Assembly (NCBI GenBank): GCA_002205965.3
Contig: NADL03000612.1
Coordinates: forward strand, 1 to 64,000
Direction: 5' to 3'
DNA length: 64,000 bases
Origin: Kappaphycus alvarezii
Taxonomy: Eukaryota > Rhodophyta > Florideophyceae > Gigartinales > Solieriaceae
Shown: positions 23,524 to 31,695 of the stretch, one piece after another
How positions within the stretch are numbered: position 1 is the first letter of the stretch
Layout: the number at the start of each line of letters is the position of its first letter
Made by a program: the position numbers and the translations under genes
Notes under the pieces: model-generated
Told to the model about the DNA's origin: nothing
Seen by the model: only the letters and a program-made list of their open reading frames with translations
Databases searched by the model: none

Positions 23524-25173
23524 ATGGGAAACAAGTACGCCAAAGCCTCCGCGGGTAGCTCTGCAAAGTCCCTCGTCGAAAACGCCATTGCCACTCATCC
23601 CGTTGTAATCTTCAGCAAGTCCTACTGCCCCTACTGCCACTCTGCCAAATCCGACATCCGCAATGCCGGCGCCTCCGTCGCCAATTTTGCACCACCCAAG
23701 GTTTTTGAACTCGACAACATGGGGGCCGAGGGTCGCGCCATCCAAGCTTATCTTGCTCAGCTCACTGGTCGTCGCACTGTCCCCAACGTCTTTATTGGTG
23801 GACGATCCGTCGGCGGCGGAGATGATATCGCAGGTTATGCCAGAAGAAATGTCCTCAAGCAGATGCTCACTCAGGCTCCTGACCGTCTCGCCGCAAACAA
23901 TCCCGGTCGTGCGGGGGGGAGCCAGCCGAAGGAGGAGGAGGAGAAGGAAAAGACGCCGAAGGAGTTGGTGGAGGAGGCTATTGCGAACCATCCTGTCGTG
24001 ATTTTCAGCAAGAGTTGGTGCCCGTATTGTCACTCGGCAAAGGCTAATATTGCAAACGTTGCGTCCCAAGTTGACGGCTTTCAAGGAGCCAAAGTCTTTG
24101 AGTTGGACCAGATGTATGCTGTTGGTGAGTCCATCCAATCCTATTTGATGGATAAGACGGGACGACGAACGGTTCCCAATGTTTTCATCGGCGGTGTTAC
24201 TGTGGGCGGCGGCGATGACGTGGCGGGGTTGGCAGCCCGTGGCGAGCTCAAGTCTTTGATCATGGATGCCGTAAAGGGAGACAGTGCTTCGGAAGAGCCA
24301 GTTGCATCCTCGGATAATCCAGCACAAACGTTCGTGGAGGAGGCTATTGAAGAGCATCCGGTCGTTGTTTTCAGCAAGTCATGGTGCCCATATTGCAAGG
24401 CAGTGAAGAGCACTCTGACCAAGGTGGGTGCTGAGGTATCCGGATACGAAAAGGCAAAGGTATTCGAGCTGGACACCATGGGTTCGTTAGGAGAAGATGT
24501 GCAACAGTATCTGGCGGACAAGACGGGACAGAGGACTGTCCCGAATGTGTTTATTGGTGGCAAGCATGTCGGGGGCAACGATACCGTGTCTGCGCATGCC
24601 GCTAGTGGCGACTTGCAGACCATGCTGGCTAGCGCGGTGGCAACCGCAGGTGCTGCCGATGTGAGCAAGCCTGCGCCAGCTACGAAAGAGATTGTGTTTG
24701 GCGCAGGCTGTTTTTGGGGAGTTGAACTCGCCTTCCAGAGGGTTGTTGGCGTGGTCAAGACCGAAGTTGGATACACCAACGGGAAAATTCCGCGAGTGAC
24801 CTATGAGGCAGTATGCTCGGGATTGACGGGCTCTGCGGAAGTTGTGCGTGTCACCTACGATCCGAATGTTGTTTCGTTGGCGGAGCTTCTTAAGATTTGG
24901 GAAAGCCGTCACGATCCGACATCTTTGAACAAACAAGGGAACGACGTTGGCACGCAGTACCGCAGCGGTGTTTATTACAATGACGAAGAGCAGGCTGCGG
25001 AGATTGCAGAGTGGAAAACGGATGCAGGCTCGCGTCTGTCGAAAGAGGTTGTGTCCGAAATTGCGCCAGTGAGTAATTACTGCACGGCTGAGGAGTACCA
25101 TCAGAGATACCTCGAGAAGAAGGGTCAAAGTGCGGCCAAAGGCGATACTACGCGTATTAGGTGCTATGGGTAA
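23524..25173 (+). CDS. Triple glutaredoxin-MsrA fusion (methionine sulfoxide reductase A)
   Basis: This single-exon protein of 549 residues has three glutaredoxin domains in a row, each with a CPYC active site (35-38, 166-169, 288-291) and the TVPNVFIGG glutathione-binding segment. An MsrA domain follows, with the catalytic GCFWG (395-399, Cys396), GTQYRSGVYY and YCTAEEYHQRYLEKKGQ. MsrA reduces methionine-S-sulfoxide and must be re-reduced; attached glutaredoxins would do this with glutathione. A Glu/Lys linker (137-147) joins Grx1 and Grx2. The N-terminus MGNKYAKAS has Gly2 but no Ser/Thr at position 6, so myristoylation is doubtful, and no plastid or mitochondrial leader is evident; a cytosolic place is likely. 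Grx-MsrA fusions are known to me from Gracilaria; three Grx units are more than I recall. Confidence 0.93.
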   Translation: MGNKYAKASAGSSAKSLVENAIATHPVVIFSKSYCPYCHSAKSDIRNAGASVANFAPPKVFELDNMGAEGRAIQAYLAQLTGRRTVPNVFIGGRSVGGGDDIAGYARRNVLKQMLTQAPDRLAANNPGRAGGSQPKEEEEKEKTPKELVEEAIANHPVVIFSKSWCPYCHSAKANIANVASQVDGFQGAKVFELDQMYAVGESIQSYLMDKTGRRTVPNVFIGGVTVGGGDDVAGLAARGELKSLIMDAVKGDSASEEPVASSDNPAQTFVEEAIEEHPVVVFSKSWCPYCKAVKSTLTKVGAEVSGYEKAKVFELDTMGSLGEDVQQYLADKTGQRTVPNVFIGGKHVGGNDTVSAHAASGDLQTMLASAVATAGAADVSKPAPATKEIVFGAGCFWGVELAFQRVVGVVKTEVGYTNGKIPRVTYEAVCSGLTGSAEVVRVTYDPNVVSLAELLKIWESRHDPTSLNKQGNDVGTQYRSGVYYNDEEQAAEIAEWKTDAGSRLSKEVVSEIAPVSNYCTAEEYHQRYLEKKGQSAAKGDTTRIRCYG

Positions 25174-25502
25174 TGCTGCAGCAGGATCTCTACTGCGCTG
25201 GAGATGGCTTGTATAGATTTTGTTTGTCAACTCGTAGGCAATCGATGAACTGCATTCCTCCATTCTACGGTGACTGGGTAAAAGATATTTGTCACAGTGA
25301 GCTTTTGGCCCTGCGCCTAGAGATAGTATAAGCTTTGGCGCTTTGCCCCCGTTCTCAGGAAGCGAAGCGATCAAGCGGCAGAACAATTTGAAACGTGATG
25401 TTTGGCTTTACTGTGTGATTCTAAACTCGGTAAGAGTAAAATTGTGGCACGGACCTGTGGGCCTCAGCTGCCGTGTAATCTCCTATCGTACTGGCGTCGT
25501 GG
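25174..25502. other. Convergent intergenic space
   Basis: This stretch lies between the stops of the Grx-MsrA gene (+) and the carrier gene (-). It would hold both 3' untranslated ends. No further feature was seen. Confidence 0.6.
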
Positions 25503-26582
25503 TCACGATGGAGTTGAGAAGAAAATGGGACTTGCTGTGGCGTAATCCCCAAGGAAGTGACCACTTGTGGCCTTGCGAGCCAACTGGACCGTTCTCTTGG
25601 AGAAGCGGAGCGCAAGGATCTTTCTGTTCCGCAGCGTAGCGGGCTGGTTCTTGTCCAAACCGGCAGCACCAGTGTCATTGACACTACGGGTTGCCACCTC
25701 CTGGACGGCAGCGGCGGCCTTTCGCTTCTTAATATTTTCTGCGACTGCCTCATAAACGGAAAATGTAATACCCGCCAGTGGGGCCAAGAAGACAATCCTT
25801 GGGACGACACCTTTCATCAAAGTACCCGCCCCTTCCTCAGCAACAATCTTGCGTAGGGTGCCAAGAATGCCTGAATACTGAACAGCGGCGCCGACCTTTT
25901 GGGTCATGATCCTGGTCTTGACAACATCGACCGGGGTCATAATAATCGCGGCGACAGCGCCCGCAACTCCAGCAACGGCCAAATTCTCATCATTCTCCGG
26001 CTTGCGTCCCCTGACCGCCTGAAAAATCTTCTTTCCCTGCGCATGAAACAAAAACGACAAGGCATTCCACGGTACATCCCTCGAAATAGTAGCCAACCAA
26101 CCCTTGTACAATGCCGTCGGCCCTTGCGCACCGACGGTTTCCCTCAAAGCGACAAAAACGTTTGGATAAATATCAGCCTGAATCCTCTGCTTCAAAACCT
26201 CCTGCGGCACACGACAAGAAGCAGCCGCCAAAGCACCAGCAGCCCCTGCCAGTAAAACACGAGCCTGTGCAAAACGGTCATCCGGCAACAAAGCGGTAAG
26301 TTTCTCCTTTGCGGATTCAAAGGCAAGGAATTGAATAGCGCCTGCGGGGAGAGCGAGTGTGATTTGTGGAATGACTCCCTTGATAAATACGCCTGGTCGC
26401 CAGGATGCGGCGACATCGCGTGCTTGGAGACGTGTGCGGATGACATCGACGGGATGAAGAAGAGTCTGTGCTACGCCGCGTGCTATGGCGCCTGCGACCA
26501 TGCGTTCGCGAAAGTTGAGGACTATTGGTACGGCGGTGGTTGTTGAGACGGTGGGGGGTTGGGGGGGGTTGGATTTCGACAT
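25503..26582 (-). CDS. Mitochondrial carrier family protein (SAM-carrier-like)
   Basis: This 359-residue single-exon protein has the threefold repeat of the SLC25 family. The signature Px[DE]xx[KR] appears as PVDVIRTR (from 44), PQEVLKQR (from 126) and PVDVVKTR (from 217), each after a hydrophobic helix and followed by an amphipathic loop and second helix, giving six membrane spans. The second signature (VPQEVLKQR) and the RDVPWNALSFLF segment recall S-adenosylmethionine carriers, so import of SAM into mitochondria or plastid is a reasonable but unproven guess. A C-terminal tail of about 75 residues (285-359, Lys- and Ala-rich) is longer than in most carriers. It diverges from psbW, and a GTAC motif lies between them. 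Confidence 0.85.
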   Translation of the reverse strand: MSKSNPPQPPTVSTTTAVPIVLNFRERMVAGAIARGVAQTLLHPVDVIRTRLQARDVAASWRPGVFIKGVIPQITLALPAGAIQFLAFESAKEKLTALLPDDRFAQARVLLAGAAGALAAASCRVPQEVLKQRIQADIYPNVFVALRETVGAQGPTALYKGWLATISRDVPWNALSFLFHAQGKKIFQAVRGRKPENDENLAVAGVAGAVAAIIMTPVDVVKTRIMTQKVGAAVQYSGILGTLRKIVAEEGAGTLMKGVVPRIVFLAPLAGITFSVYEAVAENIKKRKAAAAVQEVATRSVNDTGAAGLDKNQPATLRNRKILALRFSKRTVQLARKATSGHFLGDYATASPIFFSTPS

Positions 26583-27324
26583 GGTTTGTTGTTGAGGGGT
26601 GGGTGGGTTGGTGGGGGGGAGGTGATGATGGTTATTGAGTGGTTGAGGTGAGGCGGGAATGGAGGTGGCGCAGTTGACAATAATTTGCTGCTTGTTGGGT
26701 GAGGCCGATTATACGTGTGTCATTGACTGGAGATCGCATTTGGTTACTTTTTGTTGTGTTGAATCGGCCCCATTTCTGATTTTTTTTTGAATCGGAATGA
26801 TCCATTCTGCACAATGCTCTACGCCAGTTTCAAGGACTGGCACTGGAAAAACTTTTTCAATTCACATTTGAAAATTCCCCACCCATCACAACATGACCCA
26901 CCTCCTCGCGTGAAACCATCGCCAAAAAACAACATAAAAATAAATGCCAACCGACGCCTGCCCCATGTACAGTACTAGTACTGTAAATAAACAATAATCC
27001 ACACAACCACTCTCAAGGTCCCACCATACACCGTATCCATATCAACAAACATACAGTAAGAAACACGTGGCATTGTTGGACACGTGGTCTGCGATAGATA
27101 TTGTGTCCAAGGGAGGTGCGCTCGTCCACCCGAGATCGCTGCGTGATTGTACGTCTGAGGCCATCAAACACCCAACCACAACACTCCACCAACCGCCGCA
27201 ACACGATATGTGCCGTGCCACTACCTCCCCCCCCCTCATTTCTCCCAACTCCACCAAACCACCTTCACCTTCAACTCCACCACAAACACCCCAACACACA
27301 AAACGCCCACCAACAAACCAAAAA
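26583..27324. promoter_or_regulatory. Divergent promoter of the carrier gene and psbW
   Basis: The region holds CATGTACAGTACTAGTACTG(TA) at 26964-26985, a near-perfect palindrome about 380 bp from the carrier ATG and 340 bp from the upstream psbW ATG. On the plus strand the sequence is CA/CT-rich toward psbW (27160-27320). No gene was seen. Confidence 0.6.
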
Positions 27325-27407
27325 ATGGTCTCCGCCGCTTTCATCCCGCCGTCGCACTCACGGCTCCCCGCGCCACACGCGCCGTATCACCCCACATTGC
27401 CCCATCC

Positions 27408-27641
27408 ATGAGCCTACGGAAGCGCGCTGCACGTCTCGCCGCGCTTCCTGCTACTCTGACCACAGTGGCTGCGCCAGTGCTTGCGACAGAGGGTACTGGC
27501 GAGTCGTTGGGCATCGATAACCCGCTCTTGTACATTCCGCTGATTTTGATACCGGCCGCTTTCTTTGTCCTGTTTTTGCAGTTTGGCGGCGGACAGGATA
27601 ATGAGGACTTTTTCGGCAGTTATGATGAACGTCGTCGTTAG
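27408..27641 (+). CDS. psbW: Photosystem II subunit PsbW, nucleus-encoded
   Basis: The mature part starts about TEGTGESLGIDNPLLY and has one membrane helix (LLYIPLILIPAAFFVLFLQF) and an acidic, lumen- or stroma-facing tail ending FGSYDERRR. The TEGTG...LG..N.LL pattern matches PsbW of plants, a small intrinsic PSII subunit also reported in red-algal PSII. It is preceded by RKRAARLAALPATLTTVAAPVLA, a thylakoid-transfer-like leader. The only in-frame ATG is at 27408 (77 residues), leaving little room for a plastid transit peptide. An ATG at 27325 (MVSAAFIPPS, typical of red-algal transit peptides with an early Phe) is in another frame; a very short intron or an error in the sequence could join them. 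It converges with psbQ'. Confidence 0.7.
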   Translation: MSLRKRAARLAALPATLTTVAAPVLATEGTGESLGIDNPLLYIPLILIPAAFFVLFLQFGGGQDNEDFFGSYDERRR

Positions 27642-27806
27642 TTGCGCCATGGTGTGGAAAAGGGTTGGATGTATGCTGTGGGGTGTGTTGTTTGGGCGAT
27701 GGTTGTGTTTATGTAGGCGTTGTTTGTGCCTGTAGCGTTTATCGCCCGTGTCTAGTTGGGGCTGGCAAGTAAAATCAACGTGGCGTGAAAAGACATATGA
27801 TGGCGT

Positions 27807-28364
27807 TTACAATTCGTCGGGAATGTCGCCGATACTGGCCTCTTTCAAAACTGCGAAAAACTCGTCGAGCAGGTGTGTTGCCTCGGCGTGCATTTGTGAA
27901 AAGCGTTGTACGTCCTGATCCAAGGCTGGCTTATCCATGCCTTTGACTATAGTGCGAAACTGTTTTGCAATGCCTATGCCTCGCGGTTTCAATGTTGGAT
28001 TCCATGTCTTTGATAAAAACTCCATGTCCCCTGAAACGGCGTAGATGGACCTGAGATAGCCGCGAAGGGAATCCCATTCCGAGGGTTCTAGTTGACGTTG
28101 GGAGGTGAAAATCGGAACCAGTTGTGCCCATTGCTTCTGCGCGGACAGGAGGCGTGAGAATTCTCGGGCGCCCGGAGGGAGTTGGGGGGGTGGCTCTGCA
28201 GCTTGCGTTGGTGGGTCGAGGAGGAAGGGGGTTAGCGATAGGAGGGTTAGAAATGTTCGACGAGAGGTAGGGTGGGGATGGAGATTGCAGGTTGGGGGGG
28301 ATGTGTGGTTGGGTGAGGGAGGGGAGGGAAGGGGAGGGTGCGAAAGAAAGGTGGGGATACGCAT
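27807..28364 (-). CDS. psbQ': PsbQ-like (PsbQ') oxygen-evolving complex protein of PSII
   Basis: The preferred start is the Met at 28364 (MRIPTFLSHPP), giving 185 residues; the frame is open further upstream to 28550 but without convincing sequence (a Met also lies at 28451). An N-terminal plastid transit peptide with Phe near the start is followed by a twin-arginine thylakoid signal (SRRTFLTLLSLTPFLL, cleaved near TQA-AEPP). The mature four-helix protein shows features of red-algal PsbQ': the AQKQWAQLVPIF region, SEWDSLRGYLRSIYAV, and a C-terminal helix with HLLDEFFAVLKEAS. The lumenal protein stabilises the manganese cluster of PSII. It converges with psbW (165 bp between stops) and diverges from the kinase gene. 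Confidence 0.78.
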   Translation of the reverse strand: MRIPTFLSHPPLPSPPSPNHTSPPTCNLHPHPTSRRTFLTLLSLTPFLLDPPTQAAEPPPQLPPGAREFSRLLSAQKQWAQLVPIFTSQRQLEPSEWDSLRGYLRSIYAVSGDMEFLSKTWNPTLKPRGIGIAKQFRTIVKGMDKPALDQDVQRFSQMHAEATHLLDEFFAVLKEASIGDIPDEL

Positions 28365-29137
28365 GATGGGGTTGAGAGGGTCGGGTGAAGAGGACGTTGA
28401 GTTGAGCTCGATGGTGGATGGAGGGCACGGCAGTGAGTCGAGGCAGATCATTCTGCAATCTGGCAATGATGCTGAGAAGGCGGGCGTTCGGCTGTCCAGC
28501 AATACAGTTACTGTACTGTACTGTACCCTCGAACGTACCGTACAACACAAGAGGTGGTGTACAGTAAAGTTACATGAGGTACAACAGGTACAGTGCTGTA
28601 CTGTACAGTCACAGTGCCACGCGTCCCGTCAAGATTGGACCCCGGAATTGTGCATTTGGAAAAAGTTTCGGAAATACATGTATTGTACGGCTTTAACGAG
28701 CACTTTTTTGTACAATTAGAGCTTGAAGTGGTTACCGGCGCTGGATCAATACTTGCTTACTGCAATGTCCATTCTCAACTGCTGGATTTAATTCAAATGC
28801 TTCAAGCTTAGAGGCATCGTCCAACAACGGTCCGGTCCGTCCACTAGCCAAATCCCGTCCCAGCCTGCTAATAACTCAAAATAAACCACCAGCCTTTTGC
28901 TGCAACCTGCTGAAACCAGAATAAAATTCGCCCCAGAAAAACGGCGACTCAACTTTACTGTCGCCCATCTTTACCCCATCCACGCAAGCAAAAACATTCT
29001 TACAGCCCCTACTTTCCTCCATTTCACATCCCCTGCCCTCCTCGCAATCATAATTTCATCCCTCGTCCCTCGCCGGATTTCCGTTCCCGCAGCTCTTCCT
29101 ACCCACAAACAATGATTCCCACCTCGATCCCTGCACA
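28365..29137. promoter_or_regulatory. Divergent promoter of psbQ' and the PH-kinase gene
   Basis: GTAC arrays lie at 28509-28526 (three overlapping TACTGTAC units), 28535-28543 (GTACCGTAC) and about 28587-28616 (GGTACAGTGCTGTACTGTAC and on). They stand about 145-250 bp from the psbQ' start and about 520-630 bp from the kinase start. The 230 bp before 29138 is CT-rich. Confidence 0.6.
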
Positions 29138-30553
29138 ATGAAAGGCTGGCTCCAAACCCGCACAAACCCGCTTTCCCTACGCCCGGAATCCTATTTCTTC
29201 CGCCTCCAATGGGGCTTTCTCTCTCGTCATCTCACCGACTCTTCCGCCGCCCAGGCAAAGTACTTCATACACGACTCCGAAATCACCTCCTCCAACAATG
29301 CCCTCAAAATCCATCTCCAATTCGGTCCACTCGGCATCGTCTACGCCACGGAAACTACTCCCCATCAACTACACTCCCAACACCGTCTCACCCTCCACGC
29401 AAGCTCCCCAACCGCCTTGAACCTCTGGTTATCCTGTTTACATCGCGCCACCAATCGCAAATTTGATCAGTGGTATCGTCTCGGCCCCGAGTTGGGCCAC
29501 GGTTCTGACGCACGTGTCTTTTGTTCCAAATGTCGCCACCCCCCGCATGCACCTCCCGTCGCTGTGAAGCGAATTTCATTGCAGCCTACCTCTCCCGATG
29601 ACCCTACGTCCGAAACAACAGGTTTCAAACTGCACCACATCTTCAGAGAAATTCAACTTCAACACAAAGCCGCCTCCCACTCTTCCTACATTGCAGACAT
29701 CTATGATGTCTTTTTTGACGCCGACTTTTGTCATATCGTTATGCAATACGGGAATAAAGGCTCTCTCAGTCAGCTACTCAACGCACGCCAGGGTAACCTT
29801 CCCGAAATCCTTGTACGAAATCTGGTCACACAGATTGCAATGGCCTTGCTTTCATTGCATCAGAGTAACATTGTTCATCGTGATGTCAAATGTGATAACG
29901 TCATTTTGCGGCAACCCAATGCATCAACACTGTCTGTAATGTTGTCTGATTTCGGGTTTGCTACCGTGTGGCGTCCCGACATGACCAGCTCTATGGACGA
30001 CTTTTGTCATGGCTTAGCGGGTACGGAGCTGTATCTTGCACCCGAGGTGGCACGTGGCGATTGGTACGGCGCTCCGGTGGATGTGTTCTCATTGGGTGTC
30101 GTGTGCCACGTTTGCTTGACAGGGCTTTTTCCTTTTGACGTAAAGGAAGGGTCTGAGACCAGCGCTGAACGGGAAGCGAGATATGAAGGGTTGGATGAGC
30201 TGGAGATGTGTGAGGGTATTTCAGAAGAGGCTGTGAGCTTTTGCAAGATGTTGTTGAATCGGGAGTGGAGGAAACGGCCGACTATAGCTGGAGTTTTGCA
30301 GCATCGGTGGTTGAGGAAGGAAGGGGATGATAGGGTGGCGCAGAGGAGAAAGATTGGGGCTGGGAAGGAGATGGTGAACGGGATGGTGGTGTTTCGGAGG
30401 GGGATTTATGCGGTAATGGCGGTTGCCAAATTGAAACAGTTTGGAATGGCGGGGAGTCTGGAGCGGGAAGTGACTGTGTACTATCCCTCGACGAGTAGCG
30501 AGGGATGTTCTGGTGAGGCAAGGGGACTGAGGTCTGGATGCTTTGGAGGTTAG
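29138..30553 (+). CDS. PH-domain serine/threonine protein kinase
   Basis: This single-exon protein has 471 residues. Residues 1-105 form a pleckstrin-homology-like fold (KGWLQTR start, RPESYFFRL strand, NLWLSCLHRA C-terminal helix with the expected Trp). The kinase domain spans about 114-387. It has the glycine loop LGHGSDARVF, the ATP-binding Lys144 in VAVKRI, Glu171, HRDVKCDN (D249), DFGFA (D271), the activation segment GTELYLAPEV, and DVFSLGVV. All catalytic residues are present, so it should be active. The HRDVKCDN...DFGFA pattern and the lack of an AGC hydrophobic motif point to a CAMK-like kinase. The PH domain suggests recruitment to phosphoinositide membranes. The 5' half is strongly CT-rich and the 3' part G-rich. 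Confidence 0.85.
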   Translation: MKGWLQTRTNPLSLRPESYFFRLQWGFLSRHLTDSSAAQAKYFIHDSEITSSNNALKIHLQFGPLGIVYATETTPHQLHSQHRLTLHASSPTALNLWLSCLHRATNRKFDQWYRLGPELGHGSDARVFCSKCRHPPHAPPVAVKRISLQPTSPDDPTSETTGFKLHHIFREIQLQHKAASHSSYIADIYDVFFDADFCHIVMQYGNKGSLSQLLNARQGNLPEILVRNLVTQIAMALLSLHQSNIVHRDVKCDNVILRQPNASTLSVMLSDFGFATVWRPDMTSSMDDFCHGLAGTELYLAPEVARGDWYGAPVDVFSLGVVCHVCLTGLFPFDVKEGSETSAEREARYEGLDELEMCEGISEEAVSFCKMLLNREWRKRPTIAGVLQHRWLRKEGDDRVAQRRKIGAGKEMVNGMVVFRRGIYAVMAVAKLKQFGMAGSLEREVTVYYPSTSSEGCSGEARGLRSGCFGG

Positions 30554-30802
30554 AATGAATGTAGGGGTACGTAGTAGATAGAATTGAGTAATGCTTTTCT
30601 GAGTAGATTTGAATGAATATCCTGCCACTGCTTTACGTAATTGACTTACTATAGGAGAGTTTGTATAGAGATGTAGGCCCTATAGCTTGGGCTGCAGAGG
30701 TGAGAAATGCCAGATTCTTTTCAAGACATAAAGAAATTGTTGCATCAGACATTCAACAGGAAATAAACGATTGAAGGAATCGGACCAAGGGCCTTTAACA
30801 GT
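30554..30802. other. 3' region of the kinase gene
   Basis: No gene was seen. This is the likely shared 3' untranslated space with the minus-strand exon at 30803-30966. Confidence 0.5.
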
Positions 30803-30966
30803 TTAGCGGTAGTCCTCCAATACCGGGTCATCGCCGCCCAGTCCAGAGCCATTCTTCAGCCGTTTAGGGAAGCGACAGATCATTACATCAGCGCTTACGA
30901 TATGTAGGTACTTTTTCACTCCGAAATTAAAAGGTTTACCCCACGTTTGAGGTTTCAAGCTCAAGT
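30803..30966 (-). CDS. Probable last exon of an unidentified intron-containing gene
   Basis: On the minus strand a TTTTTACAG acceptor (ending 30967) is followed by an open 54-codon stretch to a TAA at 30803. It includes LKPQTWGKPFNFGVKKYLHI and then VSADVMICRFPKRLKN and GGDDPVLEDYR at the end. The composition looks like true protein, and a minus gene here would keep the alternating gene order. The upstream exon may lie about 31356-31191 (VPYPRKAWAVLFETLIKMLI, donor GTAGAC near 31190), but I could not join it with confidence. The family was not recognised. Confidence 0.35.
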
Positions 30967-31695
30967 CTGTAAAAACATGGAATGAAACAAAGTGCTGAAC
31001 AATCCTCCAATTTGTAGGGATAGATGAAACAAATGCTGGATCTACTAATGCTCTGCAGGCAAGTCACTGTCAGAAGTTTATCTTTAACCAAAGCACGCAT
31101 ACATTTTGAGTAAGCATTTCAGACATACATCCAAACATGCTCATTTGGTGTTTACAAGGATCAAGTTGTCGACTCCCCCACCTCTTTGTCTACCTGATAA
31201 GATTGTTACAGGGTGATGGTGGAGTGGGTCGAAATGGACGTTATCACATGGCAGGTGATTCCGGGAAGAAATGAGCATTTTGATAAGAGTTTCAAATAAC
31301 ACTGCCCATGCCTTTCTCGGGTAAGGAACAAAATGTAGATCAAATTTGTTTTTCAAAATTAAAAATTACATGCTAAAACTAATTTAATGTCACTTCGTAC
31401 TCTAGAGCAAATTTGCTGTGCAAAGATCAAAAATTGCTGCAACCTACATACCTTGTAAAACATGATGAAACATTGGCCATAAAAAGTCATCGGCCAATTT
31501 TCAATCGAATCTACGGTTGGGTCTGTGAAGTTTTCATTCTTTTTGGCAAGTGTGTTTCGCCTTCCATGTCATCTGCCCCTCCCCCTGTTCACATCTGCCG
31601 TACACGTCAAACCAGACCGACGTTCCAGGTCAAGCAACAGAGACCATCCCATGCCCCTCCTCCCTCAACAACCCAAAAGCGACTGCAGTCTCACC

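Noticed and set aside
23497-24357. 286-codon minus-strand frame
   Set aside because: It is a shadow of the Grx-MsrA gene.
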